Shown: positions 56,801 to 63,912, numbered from the stretch's first letter. The stretch is DNA of 64,000 nt from Microglena sp. YARC (GCA_022414725.1 CM039462.1:130783262-130847261); one strand, 5' to 3'. Made by a program: numbers and translations. Notes: generated by a model not told the origin, from the sequence alone.

Positions 56801-59800
56801 TGGTGGGGGTAGGGGCAGGGTGGGTGGGTAGTGGGGGTGGTGGGGGTAGGGGCAGGGTGGGTGGGTGGTGGTGATGGCAGGGACAGGGTGGGTGGGTTGG
56901 TGGTGGTGGCGGTAGGGGAAGGGAGGATTGGTGGTGGTGGTGGGAGCAAGGTGGGTGGGTGGTGGTGATGGTGGGGACAGGGGGGGTCGGTGGTGCTGCT
57001 CTTGGTAGTGGTGTTGGCAGTGTTGGTGTTGGTTGTGGAAGTGGTTGTGGAAGTGGTTGTGGGAGTGTTGGTTATTTTGGTGGTGAAGATTCTAATAATG
57101 GTGATGACAACGGTGATGATGATGATGATGAGAAAACAGTGGAAGATTACGATCACAGTCACCAACAAGGCTGCAAATTAACGTTAGGTGGATGTATGTG
57201 TGGTTGGACGGATGGATGTGTGGGCGGACGGATGCATGTGTGTCTGGATGGAAGGATGTGTGGGCGGGTGTACGGATGGATGCATGGATGTGTTGGTGAG
57301 AGGGTGGACAGATGGATGGATGTGTATGAGTGAGAAAGAAAGGAAGGATGGATGGATGATCAATTGTATACTATTTCTGGACTGTACTGAACCCACAAAA
57401 CCTCACACCAGTCTGCCCTCTCCTGCCCCATCAAGCCCTCTCCTGCACTGCCCTATCCAATCATGCCCTGCCACTTCCTGGCCTCTCCTGCCCCTTCATT
57501 CCTGCACCTTAATGTTCTCCTTAGCCTTCTCCACCAGCAGACCACCCCAGGAGGGCTTTCTATACTTTACTGAATCTACAGAACCTCACACTCTCAGTCT
57601 GCCCTATCCTGCACTGCCCCATCCTGCCCTATCCTGCACCTTCATGTTCTCCTTAGCCTTCTCCACCAGCAGACCACCCCAGGAGGGCTTTCTATACTTT
57701 ACTGAATCTACAGAACCTCAAACTCTCAGTCTGCCCTATCATACACTGCCCCATCCTGCCCTATCCTGCACCTTCATGTTCTCCTTAGCCTTCTCCACCA
57801 GCAGACCACCCCAGGAGGGCTTTCTATACTTTACTGAATCTACAGAACCTCACACTCTCAGTCTGCCCTATCATGCACTGCCCCACCCTGCCCTATCCTG
57901 CACCTTCATGTTCTCCTTAGCCTTCTCCACCAGCAGACCACCCCAGGAGGGCTTTCTATACTTTACTGAATCTACAGAACCTCACACTCTCAGTCTGCCC
58001 TATCATGCACTGCCCCACCCTGCCCTATCCTGCACCTTCATGTTCTCCTTAGCCTTCTCCACCAGCGGAACACCCCAGGAGGGCTTTCTATACTCTACTG
58101 AATCTACAGAACCTCACACTCTCAGTCTGCCCTATCATGCACTGCCCCACCCTGCCCTATCCTGCACCTTCATGTTCTCCTTAGCCTTCTCCACCAGCAG
58201 CTCACCCCAGGAGGGTTTGTGGTTGATGAGGGTGACGTTATGGTCGGCTAGCCATTGGTAGATCGTTGACGTCTTATTTCCGCTGAAGATGCAGTACGGC
58301 TTGACAGACTTGTACTGCACACGAGCGGGGTCACATTGAGGTCAAAGTGAAGGTCTCAACCAGTTGTGGGTAAACACCGGGAGTTAGTATGATGTTGTTG
58401 GTGGTGTTGATGGTGGCGGTGTTGATGGTGGTGGTGATGATGGTGGTGGTGATGATGGTGGTGGTGATGATGGTGGTGGTGTTGATGGTGTTGATGATGA
58501 TGGTGGTGTTGATGGTGGTGTTGATGGTGGTGTTGGTGGTGTTGATGGTAGTGTTCATGTTGGTGTTGATGTTGGTGTTGATGTTGGTGTTGATGTTGTT
58601 GGTGATGTTGATGATGGTGGTAGTGATGATAGTGGTGGTTGCATTATCCTGGTGCCTGATTGGACTATAAATGCACCTGCAGCTTGACGGTGCTAAGGGG
58701 GACTGATGGTTAGCATCACACAGGCATCACACTACACAAGAAAATGACACTGCGCACTGCCACCTGGAGCATGTATATATACTATAATCATAGGTGAACA
58801 TCAAATTACTTTTCACATATTTCAGTGCCCCTTTAAAATAGTATTAATATTATTAATGATAATCATAATAATAATAATAAATTTGATTGTGTGGGGTCCT
58901 ACATTGAGCGCACTGCATAATGCCACCTTGAGAATGTAGTCATAAGAAATGCTACATGAGTTGTAGGTGTACACCGATTTTCGAAATTTTAATTGTGGGG
59001 TCCTACATTGAGCGCACTGCGTACTACCACCTTGAGAATGTAGTCGTAAGAAATGCTACATGAGTTGTGGGTGTACACCGATTTTCGAAATTTGAATTTT
59101 AATTGTGGGGTCCTACCTTGAGCACACTGCGACCTGCCACCTTGACAATGTAGTCGTAACAAATGCAACACGAGTTGTGGGTGTACACTGATTTTCGAAA
59201 TTTGAATTTGAATTGTGGGGTCCTACCTTGAGTGCACTGTGTACTGCCACCTTGAGCATGTATTCGTAAGAAAGGCTCCATGAGTTGTGGAAGAACGCCG
59301 ATTTCAAGGTTCGTTTGTACATCTCAACATCAATTGGAATTTGAATTTGAATTGGGCAGCCCTACCTTGAGCGCACTGCGTACTGCCACCTTGAGCATGT
59401 AATCGTGTGAGGGGCTCCATGAGTTGTAGGTGAAAACCGATTTCAATTTCATTCCTACTTCTCAACATCAATTTGAATTTGAATTTAAATTGGGCAGCCC
59501 TACCTTGAGCGCACTGCGTACTGCCACCTTGAGCATGTAATCGTATGAAGGGCTCCATGAGTTGTAGGTGAAAACCCACGGCAGCCTATGCAGCCCTCGC
59601 AGGAAAGCGGTGATGGGCACATTGCCTGATACACGCAAGACAAAGGATAGTCAGATACAGTTAGAATATAATGTATAAGTTACAGAATGCTCTTGAATGC
59701 GGTGATGGGCAGATTGCCTGATACACGCAAGACAAAGGATAGTCAGATACAGTTAGAATATAATGTATAAGTTACAGAATGCTCTTGAATGCGGTGATGG

Positions 59801-62757
59801 GCACATGCCTGAGAAAAGCAAGACAAGTGATAGTCAGATACAGTTAGAATATAATTAATAAATGACAGAATGCTCTTGAATGCGGTGATGGGCACATTGC
59901 CTGTGAAAAGCAAGACAAAGGATAGTCAGATACAGTTAGAATATAATGTATGAGTTACAGAATGCTCCTGAATGCGGTGATGGGCACATGCCTGAGAAAA
60001 GCAAGACAAGTGATAGTCAGATACAGTTAGAATATGATTAATACATTACAGAATTCTCCTGAATGCGGTGATGGGCACATGCCTGAGAAAAGCAAGACAA
60101 GTGATAGTCAGATACAGTTAGAATTTAATTAATAAATGACAGAATTATCTTGAATGCAGTGGTGGGAAGATTGCTTGAAACACGCAAGACAAGGGATAGT
60201 CAGATACAATGATGATATTATGAATAAATAATTGTGTACTATTATCATAAATTATAGAATGATCATGAATGCAGTGGTGGACAGATTGCCTGAAACACGC
60301 AAGACAAGGAATACTAAGATAAAATTATGATACCGGTATAATGTATAAATAATTAATATTCAATCATATTTCAATAATATTCAATATAATTATAAATTAT
60401 AGAATGATCTTGAATGTGGTCATGGTCACATTGCCTGATTCATGCAAGACAAGGAATAGCCAGATACAATTATAATATAATGTATAAATAATGATTCAAT
60501 ATAATTATAAATGATTGAATGATCTTGAATGCGGTGATGGGCACATTGCCTGATTCACGCAAGACAAAGAATAGCCAGATGCAATGATACAATAATGAAT
60601 ACATTATTATATATTATCAGTTTAAACGATATAATGCATTTGAATGGGGTGATAGGCACGTTGTCTGGTACACGCCAGACAGGGGATAGCCAGGAATCTC
60701 CGATTGCCCAAGAACAACGAATTCACACTTTGGGGGGGAGGGGGGGGGGGGGGGGGGGGGGGGTTATACGGAATACAGCTTCCAGATAGCTCCACCAGCC
60801 AGCCAGTGGGTCAATCCCACAGCTTTAAGCTTTTTCAAATGGAGGATGTTCACCTCAAAGGCAGGGTCTATATTGGAAAGCTCGTCATGCCAGCTTTCAG
60901 AATCAATAGCTAGCTTCAGGTTCGCCCCACGGGCGGGTGAAGGGAGCTGGCTACAAGCTACTACCAGTAGCCAAAAATAAAACAGTGGAATTACAATGAC
61001 TGATACAATTGTCATAGGCAAGCCAGTGTTGACCCAAGACAAGCCCACACCACGACATACTACAGGTACACATACATTGGAGTGCTTGTGCCCTGCCCTG
61101 CCCTGCAGGGGCTTTAAGCTTGATGGACTGCTCAACACAGCTCACATGCAAACATTGACTATTATAATTGTCATAGGCAGCCCCGTGTTGACCCAAGACA
61201 AGTCCACACCACAACTCCCGGGGGGGGCTTCCAACTGTCCTCTCTTCATCAACAGAATGTAGTTATGATGCTGATGATGCTAATGATGGTGCTGCTGCTG
61301 CTGATGATGATGTTGATGTTGGTGCTGATGTTGATGATGTTGATGATGGTGCTGATGCTGCTGCTGATGTTGGTGCTGATGCTGATGCTGATGATGTTGA
61401 TGATGGTGCTGATGCTGATGATGTTGATGATGGTGCTGATGCTGCTGATGATGTTGATGTTGATGCTGATAATGATGATGCTGATAATGATGATGCTGAT
61501 AATGATGATGCTGATGCTGATAATGATGCTGATAATGATAATGCTGATGTTGATGTTGATGTTGATAATGATGATGCTGATGTTGATGATGCTGATACTG
61601 ATTATGATGCTGATGATGATTTCGATGCTGATGATGTTGATGCTGATGTTGGTGATGATGATGATGCTGATGATGATGCTGATGTTGGTGATGATGATGC
61701 TGATGATGACATTTTTCCTGGTGCCCTACGAGACATCTAATGTGCCTGCAGCTTGCTGAGCCAAGGGAGACTTATACGTACGCAGAGAGGTATAAGGAAC
61801 CACATAATTGATAATCACTCTAGGTAACGAAAACGCCTGGTGGGGCCGCGTTAGGCCCCCAACCGCTTTTAGGGTTGCGTTGGGGCCCCAACCGCTTTTG
61901 GGGTTGCAACTGCTGCTAGTAGCACCCCTAAGGTAATGGTAACGCCTGGTGGGGCGTGGTGTTAAGGGATCCTGTCGTACGCGGGCAGAGAACGGTGTAC
62001 CACCTCGACTGGACAAGCTACCATCGCGGTTGACAACGACCTGCAACGCTAAGGATGACCATAAGGGGAATCGAACCCCCGACACTTTGTTGTTAAAGCG
62101 ATTTGGCGTACCACTAGACCAATCGTATCATTGAAATGGGCTATAACCACTCTATGTATGAAGGAACGACACAGTTTATGAAGGACCCACACAATTTTGG
62201 TTATAAGTACAGTTACTTATTGACTGGTGAACGAACCCCATCTGTGCTGTAGCCCATCGGCTGTGGCAGATAAAGGCAGCTGCCTAGAAGCTGCTACGAG
62301 TAGTTACAGACAGAAACAGTCGAATGCACTTCACCTGTGTCGTAGTACGCCACCCATCGGCTGTGGTACCGACGTTCTAACACTGCAATAGCTGAAAAGG
62401 TGGGGACACTGTTGTACTTCACCAGTGTTGTAGTACGCCGCCCATCGGCTGTGGTGCCGACATTCTAGCATTGCAATAGCTGAAAAGGTGGGGACACTGT
62501 TGTACTTCACCTGTGTTGTAGTACGCTGCCCATCGGCTGTGGTGCCGACGTTCTAGCATTGCAATAGCTGAAAAGGTGGAGACACTGTTGCCAATGAACT
62601 TGTGCGCCGACAAAGCGATGTAGTAGTCCATAAGGGCTCGGTGCTCACGTTTGAGCGTGCCGTCAAGTTCTCCCATGATTGAGGGCAGCGTGACAACCTT
62701 GTAGTTGGCCAGGCGCAGGCGTTCCATGATGGATGTGTTCAGGCGAGAGTCGACATC
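48811..62757 (-). CDS. Putative two-domain glycosyltransferase, ten exons, 5' incomplete
   Basis: Exons on minus, in order: 62757-62511, 60909-60796, 59625-59504, 58314-58168, 55651-55489, 54657-54479, 53415-53219, 52172-52070, 50306-50193, 48924-48811. Phases agree at all nine junctions; 499 codons plus TAA. The first visible exon resembles the C-terminal end of GDP-fucose O-fucosyltransferase-like proteins (LSAHKFIGNSVSTFSA). The rest resembles GT8-type GT-A enzymes: YVLYTDADVCFRG with DxD, NAGIMLMNL, GPADQGAFNQ, and HYHGPKP (compare the HxxGxxKP of GT8). The first phase-0 acceptor implies more coding exons beyond the window. It is probably a Golgi enzyme by family, but no membrane segment is visible in the part present. 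Confidence 0.75.
48940..49110 (+). repeat. (GAT)n and (GCT)n tract plus CCTGGTGCC element
   Basis: (GAT)n, then GCTGCTGATGG and TTCTTCCTGGTGCCCTACTG. The same order (GAT/GCT microsatellite, then CCTGGTGCC) recurs at 58385-58720 and 61265-61780. Confidence 0.65.
49240..49385. repeat. Three ~55 bp tandem repeats
   Basis: AATTTGAATTCAAGCGCCAA followed by TGA.GGCAGGCACTAGC, three times at about 49253, 49306 and 49344, within intron 9. Confidence 0.85.
49397..49432 (-). repeat. Copy of exon 10 5' end with acceptor
   Basis: On minus CTGCAG|GTGGTGACCAAGGGCC then GCACCTCCTTCAT, matching the exon 10 start at 48924 (GAGGTGACCAAGGGCC). It could serve as an alternative acceptor. Confidence 0.85.
49665..49830 (+). 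repeat. Dispersed repeat R1, copy 2
   Basis: Shares CCTGGCTTCGGTC, CACCTGTCGCTTCGATAGCC, CAATTTTTTCGCGTCG and GACTTGTTTTCAGG with 43560-43680. Followed by a CACATACA-rich tract to about 49970. Confidence 0.7.
49978..50009 (-). repeat. Copy of exon 9 3' end with donor
   Basis: On minus GGCACCACCATGATCGATGC then CAAT|GTGAGATG; exon 9 ends GGCACCACGATGAGCGATGC and AAAT|GTGAGATG. Confidence 0.85.
50053..50092. repeat. Poly-C tract
   Basis: About 40 C in a row; G run on the sense strand of the glycosyltransferase gene (intron 9). Confidence 0.9.
50094..50130 (-). repeat. Copy of middle of exon 9
   Basis: On minus CAAAACTTCAAAAGGAGCTA then CACAAGACCATCA, matching exon 9 (CTTCACAAGAAGCTACACAA, GACCATCA). 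With 49978-50009 it forms one exon 9 copy split by the poly-C tract. Confidence 0.85.
50193..50306 (-). CDS. Glycosyltransferase exon 9
   Basis: Acceptor CTCCTGCAG, phase 0; donor AAAT|GTGAGA, phase 0. Encodes ANDHWMASEAPTPTMLELHK and KLHKTISALQGTTMSDAN, a helical C-terminal segment outside the catalytic core. Confidence 0.7.
50318..51030. repeat. Intron 8 minisatellite
   Basis: Units of about 30 bp (GAAAGAGGCTCACAATGTCA CTGACCAGGA) alternate with a longer variant (GAGGAGCTGGGAAGAAATGG GTCATGATGTCACT), giving a higher-order period of about 104 bp (for example 50407 and 50511). These are not exon copies. Confidence 0.92.
51075..52064 (-). repeat. About nine copies of exon 8 3' end with donor, plus TTTAGGG motifs
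   Basis: CACTCACCACAGATT(G/C) followed by (A/G)GAGAGCCAG(C/T)CACA repeats at about 51111, 51210, 51309, 51405, 51505, 51644, 51755, 51852 and 51950. It is the reverse complement of the exon 8 end CTGGCTCTC...ATCTGTG|GTGAGTG, and almost every copy keeps the donor. Spacers read GTTTAGGCTTTAGGGTTGG. Period is about 95-135 bp. Confidence 0.93.
52070..52172 (-). CDS. Glycosyltransferase exon 8
   Basis: Acceptor ACCCCAG, phase 2 in (CG|G = Arg); donor CTGTG|GTGAGTG, phase 0. Encodes (R)SLCWYNKELLLHMDENPHV RNRLQSACDWLSESV. Copies of its start lie upstream at 52471-52520 and 52626-52673, copies of its end at 51075-52064. Confidence 0.75.
52180..52470. repeat. (GGGTT)n / (GGGGT)n array
   Basis: About twenty GGGTT units at 52316-52425 with GGGGTGGGAT variants. 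On the gene sense strand this is (AACCC)n, a long pyrimidine-rich region before the exon 8 acceptor. Confidence 0.92.
52471..52520 (-). repeat. Copy of exon 8 5' end with acceptor
   Basis: CATGTGCAAGAGCAGCTCCC and CAGCACAGGGACCTGGGG, the reverse complement of CCCCAG|GTCCCTGTGCTG...CTTGCACATG. Confidence 0.9.
52626..52673 (-). repeat. Second copy of exon 8 5' end with acceptor
   Basis: CTCGTCCATGTGCAACAGCA and ATAGCAGCACAGGAACCTGG; on minus CCAG|GTTCCTGTGCTGCTAT. Confidence 0.9.
52990..53180 (-). repeat. Dispersed repeat R1, reverse copy
   Basis: Reverse complement of family R1: ACAAGTTCTATGCAGCGTCGC, split as ACAAGTTC and GCAGCGTCGC, then GTTGGCTGACGTGTCAGGCTTC (in parts), a (GGTCGGTC)n tract at 53088-53128, and GGAGGCTCCCGCC. 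Confidence 0.7.
53219..53415 (-). CDS. Glycosyltransferase exon 7
   Basis: Acceptor CACCCAG, phase 0; donor CTCCG|GTGAGA, phase 2. Encodes GAFNQFYETQLKEKVLDQKY, NSKPYNDQIGNAVIVHYHGP and KPHEYLAYLETGKCDFYWLC plus EQAFL. It joins exon 6 as ADQ|GAFNQ, the usual DQ..FN block, and contains HYHGPKP, the metal/nucleotide-binding motif region of GT8-like enzymes. If unspliced, a TGA follows directly; the phase match to exon 8 favours splicing. Confidence 0.8.
53515..53735 (-). repeat. Two diverged copies of exon 7 5' end with acceptor
   Basis: 53520-53563 on minus reads CAGGGCACCTTCGTCCAGTT ACATAAGACCCAGC. 53666-53735 reads CTAGGTCGCCTTAACCATTT CTATACTTGTATGAGACCAG C. Both follow exon 7 (CAGGGCGCCTTCAACCAGTT CTATGAGACGCAGC). 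(GT)n tracts separate them. Confidence 0.85.
53740..53872. repeat. (GT)n followed by (GA)n
   Basis: Long dinucleotide runs in intron 6; on the gene sense strand they are (CT)n then (AC)n. Confidence 0.9.
53940..54275. repeat. C-rich repeats CCTACCTTCTCACC
   Basis: Degenerate repeats of CTACCTTCTCACCTACCCTC and CCACCCACATAAACCC, each 55-60 bp, in intron 6. Confidence 0.85.
54283..54402 (-). repeat. Copy of exon 6 3' end with donor
   Basis: CTCACCTGATCAGCAGGTCC to GAGGCACGCAGTTCAG duplicates 54475-54572. Within it TATGAGGCACGCAGTTCAG is itself repeated three times. Confidence 0.92.
54479..54657 (-). CDS. Glycosyltransferase exon 6
   Basis: Acceptor CTGTAG, G|GC phase; donor GATCAG|GTGAGG, phase 0. 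Encodes GLPLPNVLSMAWEFRNQFPY, NAGIMLMNLPELRASYHEFL and AFIFSNTNGLHFGSYGPADQ. NAGIMLMNL is the typical FNAGVMLxNL-like block of GT8/GT-A enzymes. Confidence 0.82.
54885..55115 (+). repeat. Dispersed repeat R1 with a perfect hairpin
   Basis: Starts with GGGGGCTCCCGCCCCC and its complement GGGGGCGGGAGCCCCC around a short TTCT loop (54890-54928). Then come (CCGT/CATC)n, GCCTGACACGTCAGCCAACG and GGTCTCGTAACTAACTCGC, CCAATTTTTAGCGTCGCAGG and CGACGCTGCATCGAACTTGT. It lies in intron 5. Confidence 0.75.
55325..55425 (-). repeat. Copy of exon 5 3' end with donor region
   Basis: GAAATCATCAAGGCTGATGG...GTACAGTACGCAAGTGGACT GGTTCAGCATGGGGAC duplicates 55490-55573 (glycosyltransferase exon 5). The flanking intron sequence is duplicated as well. 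Confidence 0.9.
55489..55651 (-). CDS. Glycosyltransferase exon 5 (DxD)
   Basis: Acceptor TGTAG, phase 0; donor TTTCG|GTGCGT, phase 1. Encodes ENVFHSHLYKSADMLMSTFQ RIDVSVVPMLNQYTYVLYTD ADVCFRGPIGLDDF. Y-T-D-A-D is the DxD metal-binding motif of GT-A glycosyltransferases, expected at this place between the nucleotide-binding half and the acceptor half. Confidence 0.82.
55660..56960 (-). repeat. Five copies of exon 5 5' end with acceptor, in GGTGGG repeats
   Basis: CTTGTAGAGGTGGCTGTGGA AGACGTTCTCCT(A/G)CAGC recurs at about 55797, 55971, 56104, 56285 and 56416. It is the reverse complement of the exon 5 start (55651). Between and beyond them lie GGTAGGGGCAGGGTGGGTGG repeats up to about 56960. 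The 403-codon Pro-rich minus frame over this region is repeat-derived. Confidence 0.92.
57184..57360. repeat. GGATGGATGTGTGGGCGG repeats
   Basis: (GGATG)n-related simple sequence in intron 4 of the glycosyltransferase gene. Confidence 0.85.
57500..58110 (-). repeat. Five copies of exon 4 3' end with donor
   Basis: CTGCACCTTCATGTTCTCCT TAGCCTTCTCCACCAGCAG then ACCACCCCAGGAGGG occurs near 57501, 57634, 57766, 57897 and 58031, with a period of about 131 bp. It matches the exon 4 end (58168). All keep CAC at the donor (GTGCAG on minus). The 357-codon plus-strand frame over them is an artefact of the repeat. Confidence 0.95.
58168..58314 (-). CDS. Glycosyltransferase exon 4
   Basis: Acceptor GTGTGCAG, phase 0; donor ATGAAG|GTGCAG, phase 0. 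Encodes YKSVKPYCIFSGNKTSTIYQ, WLADHNVTLINHKPSWGELL and VEKAKENMK. This belongs to the nucleotide-binding half of the GT-A fold (LKPYCIF.G...I..WL...V.LI). Confidence 0.8.
58385..58720 (+). repeat. (GGTGAT)n tract plus CCTGGTGCC element
   Basis: GGTGATGATGGTGGT-type repeats to about 58640, then TATCCTGGTGCCTGATTGGA, GCACCTGCAGCTTGACGG. Homologous to 61712-61780. Confidence 0.75.
58735..59480 (-). repeat. Five to six copies of exon 3 3' end with donor
   Basis: TACCTTGAGCGCACTGCGTA CTGCCACCTTGAGCATGTA then TCGTA...GCTCCATGAG starts at about 58900, 59004, 59113, 59222 and 59362, with a degraded copy at 58748. It is the reverse complement of the exon 3 end (59504 upward). CTTGAG|GTA-like donors are kept. 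Intron pieces (CCGATTTTCGAAATTTGAAT) are duplicated along. Confidence 0.93.
59504..59625 (-). CDS. Glycosyltransferase exon 3
   Basis: Acceptor TATCAG, G|GC; donor CTCAAG|GTAGGG, phase 0. Encodes (G)NVPITAFLRGLHRLPWVF TYNSWSPSYDYMLKVAVRSA LK. WVFTYNSW...Y..ML..A..S.L is the first beta strand and helix of the GT-A-like domain. Confidence 0.8.
59690..60690 (-). repeat. About ten copies of exon 3 5' end with acceptor
   Basis: GCGGTGATGGGCACATTGCC TGAT(A/T)CACGCAAGACAA occurs near 59699, 59791, 59881, 59975, 60065, 60157, 60271, 60415, 60528 and 60645, each followed by GATAGTCAGATACAGTTAGA. On minus each reads CAG|GCAATGTGCCCATCACCGC, the exon 3 start, or a variant of it. Period is about 90 bp near the exon, longer further away. 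Confidence 0.93.
60732..60764. repeat. Poly-G tract
   Basis: Near-pure G run in intron 2 of the glycosyltransferase gene, directly downstream of exon 2. Confidence 0.9.
60796..60909 (-). CDS. Glycosyltransferase exon 2
   Basis: Acceptor GAAGCTAG and donor GGCTG|GTGGAG give phase 1 at both sides. Encodes (A)IDSESWHDELSNIDPAFE VNILHLKKLKAVGLTHWLA. It links the fucosyltransferase-like segment to the GT8-like domain. The acceptor is the only one I found that keeps the frame; its pyrimidine tract is weak. Confidence 0.6.
61005..61225. repeat. Two-copy duplication in intron 1
   Basis: ATTGTCATAGGCA(A)GCC followed by GTGTTGACCCAAGACAAG(C/T)CCACACCAC occurs at about 61006 and 61166. Confidence 0.88.
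61265..61790 (+). repeat. (GATGCT)n tract plus CCTGGTGCC element
   Basis: About 445 bp of GAT/GCT/GTT triplets, then TTTTCCTGGTGCCCTACGAG and TGCCTGCAGCTTGCTGAG. The triplet run gives a 164-codon Met/Leu frame that is not a gene. Confidence 0.85.
61935..62128 (-). repeat. tRNA-derived SINE candidate
   Basis: On minus it starts with a tRNA-like head (62125-62052), continues into a body shared with 42065-42185 and ends near GTTACCATTACC. A tRNA head plus a dispersed body is the structure of a SINE. Confidence 0.6.
62052..62125 (-). tRNA. tRNA-like sequence (probable pseudogene or SINE head)
   Basis: Read on minus it has an A-box-like TTGGTCTAGTGGT, a perfect B box GGTTCGATTCC within a good T arm, and an anticodon-like stem (CGCTT/AAGTG) around TAACAACA, which could place AAC as anticodon. 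The acceptor stem pairs poorly and the anticodon loop is one base too long, so I do not call it a functional tRNA. Confidence 0.35.
62220..62503 (-). repeat. Three copies of exon 1 3' end with donor
   Basis: TGTTGTAGTACGCCGCCCAT CGGCTGTGGTGCCGAC...GCTGAAAAGGTGGGGACACT repeats at 62335 and 62423, exactly 88 bp apart and 88 bp from the exon copy at 62511, with a degraded copy from about 62245. Each copy keeps CTTCAC, i.e. the GTGAAG donor on minus. Confidence 0.95.
62511..62757 (-). CDS. Glycosyltransferase exon 1 of those visible (fucosyltransferase-like)
   Basis: Acceptor CCTCCAG, phase 0; donor ACACAG|GTGAAG, phase 1. Encodes DVDSRLNTSIMERLRLANYK, VVTLPSIMGELDGTLKREHR, ALMDYYIALSAHKFIGNSVS and TFSAIAMLERRHHSRWAAYY. 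The D..I...A..FIGNSVSTFSA block resembles the last conserved motif of GDP-fucose O-fucosyltransferase-like proteins. An acceptor at its start shows it is not the first exon of the gene. Confidence 0.72.
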
Positions 62758-62779
62758 CTGGAGGGGGGTGAGTACGGAA

Positions 62780-62935
62780 TGGGATGGGTTGGATGGGTTG
62801 GATGGGATGGGATGGGTTGGAAGGGATGGGATGGGTTGCGTTTGGCTGGAGTTATTCTGTTTTGTTCTGTTTTGTTCTGTTCTGTTATGGTTTGTTATGC
62901 TTTGTTATTATGTTTTGGTTTGCACATGATGGAGG
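62780..62935. repeat. (GGATGGGTT)n and (TTCTGTTTTG)n simple sequence
   Basis: GATGGGTTG repeats and then TTCTGTTTTGTTCTG repeats. The same pair recurs at 63025-63115 and 63220-63290 with each exon copy. Confidence 0.85.
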
Positions 62936-63450
62936 GGTGTGTATGGATCTTATGGTTGGCCAGAAGCATGGGTTCCATGATGGAGGTGTTCAGGCGAGAG
63001 TTGACATCCTGCAAGGGGGTGAGTGCGGGGATGGGATGGGATGGGATGGGTTTGGCTGGGGTTATTCTGTTTTGCTCTTTTCTGTTCTGTTTTGTTCTGT
63101 TGTTGTTTTGTTCGTACATGATGGAGGTGTGTGTGCCTCTCTTATGGTTGTCCAGAAGCATACGTTCCATGATGGAGGTGTTCAGGCGAGAGTCGACAGC
63201 CTGGAGGGGGGTGAGTGTGGGGACTGGCTTGGTTGGGTTGGGTTGGTTGGTCTGGATAAATCATGTTTTCTTTTGTTCTGTTTTGGTGCTCCCATGATGG
63301 AGGGGAGTGTGACAATCTGATGGTTGGCCAGAAGCATGTGCTACATGATGGATGCGTCCAGGCAAGAATCGACAGCCTGGAGGGGGGTGAGTCGACAGTC
63401 TGGAGGGGAGTGATGGTTGGCCAGATGATGGATGCATTCAGGCAAGGATC
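62935..63450 (-). repeat. Four copies of exon 1 5' end with acceptor
   Basis: GTTCCATGATGGAGGTGTTC AGGCGAGAGT.GACA.CCTG then (G/C)A(G/A)GGGGGTGAGT occurs near 62972, 63164, 63341 and (shorter) 63417. It is the reverse complement of the exon start at 62757. Copies also include the preceding coding sequence (GACAATCTGATGGTTGGCCA). Period is about 175-190 bp. Confidence 0.93.
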
Positions 63451-63900
63451 AAGAGCTCCTCAATCGACAATATACTAAACATATATATAATAAATATAAT
63501 ACATATATATAATAAATTTATATACTAAAACCAATCCTGACAATTTGTACCAATTCTGACAATAAACAAATTCTGACACCACTATATGCACAAGCCCACC
63601 AAGGTCACACACGTGACCACAGATCCACTCCCGTGGCAACAAGAGGGGCATGCTACACTGATCAACGTGCTATATCACTTTGGTCATGTGTTGTGTGTGC
63701 AGTGCAATTGATCGTGAGAGCTCCTCACTCGACAACATATATATATATATATAAGATTCATGTAATGTACTGTAATGTCCTGTACTGTTTTATGATGTTT
63801 GTATGCTTTATACTGTTGAGAGTGAAATTTGATAATGTCAGTGCAATTGGTCGTGAGAGCTCTGCACTAGACAATACATATAAATGTGTTTTGTGCACAG
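63445..63900. repeat. Repeated GAGCTC...CGACAA with (AT)n
   Basis: GAGCTCCTCAATCGACAATA, GAGCTCCTCACTCGACAACA and GAGCTCTGCACTAGACAATA occur at about 63451, 63718 and 63857, each followed by AT-rich DNA. No gene is seen to the end of the window. Confidence 0.65.
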
Positions 63901-63912
63901 TGTACTTGAACA

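Noticed and set aside
55957..57168. 403-codon Pro/Thr-rich minus-strand frame
   Set aside because: It covers GGTGGG repeats and exon 5 copies within an intron; composition is repeat-driven.
57188..58261. 357-codon plus-strand frame with five repeated blocks
   Set aside because: It is antisense to six copies of the exon 4 end of the glycosyltransferase gene; its regularity comes from the 131 bp DNA repeat.
59690..60690. Regular ~90 bp repeats resembling a CRISPR array
   Set aside because: The repeats are degenerate copies of exon 3's start plus intron, the spacers are themselves repeats, and the context is eukaryotic.
61265..61759. 164-codon Met/Leu frame
   Set aside because: Translation of a GAT/GCT/GTT triplet tract.
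62052..62125. Functional tRNA gene (possible Val-AAC) on minus
   Set aside because: The acceptor stem has several mismatches and the anticodon loop is too long; a SINE head or pseudogene is more likely.
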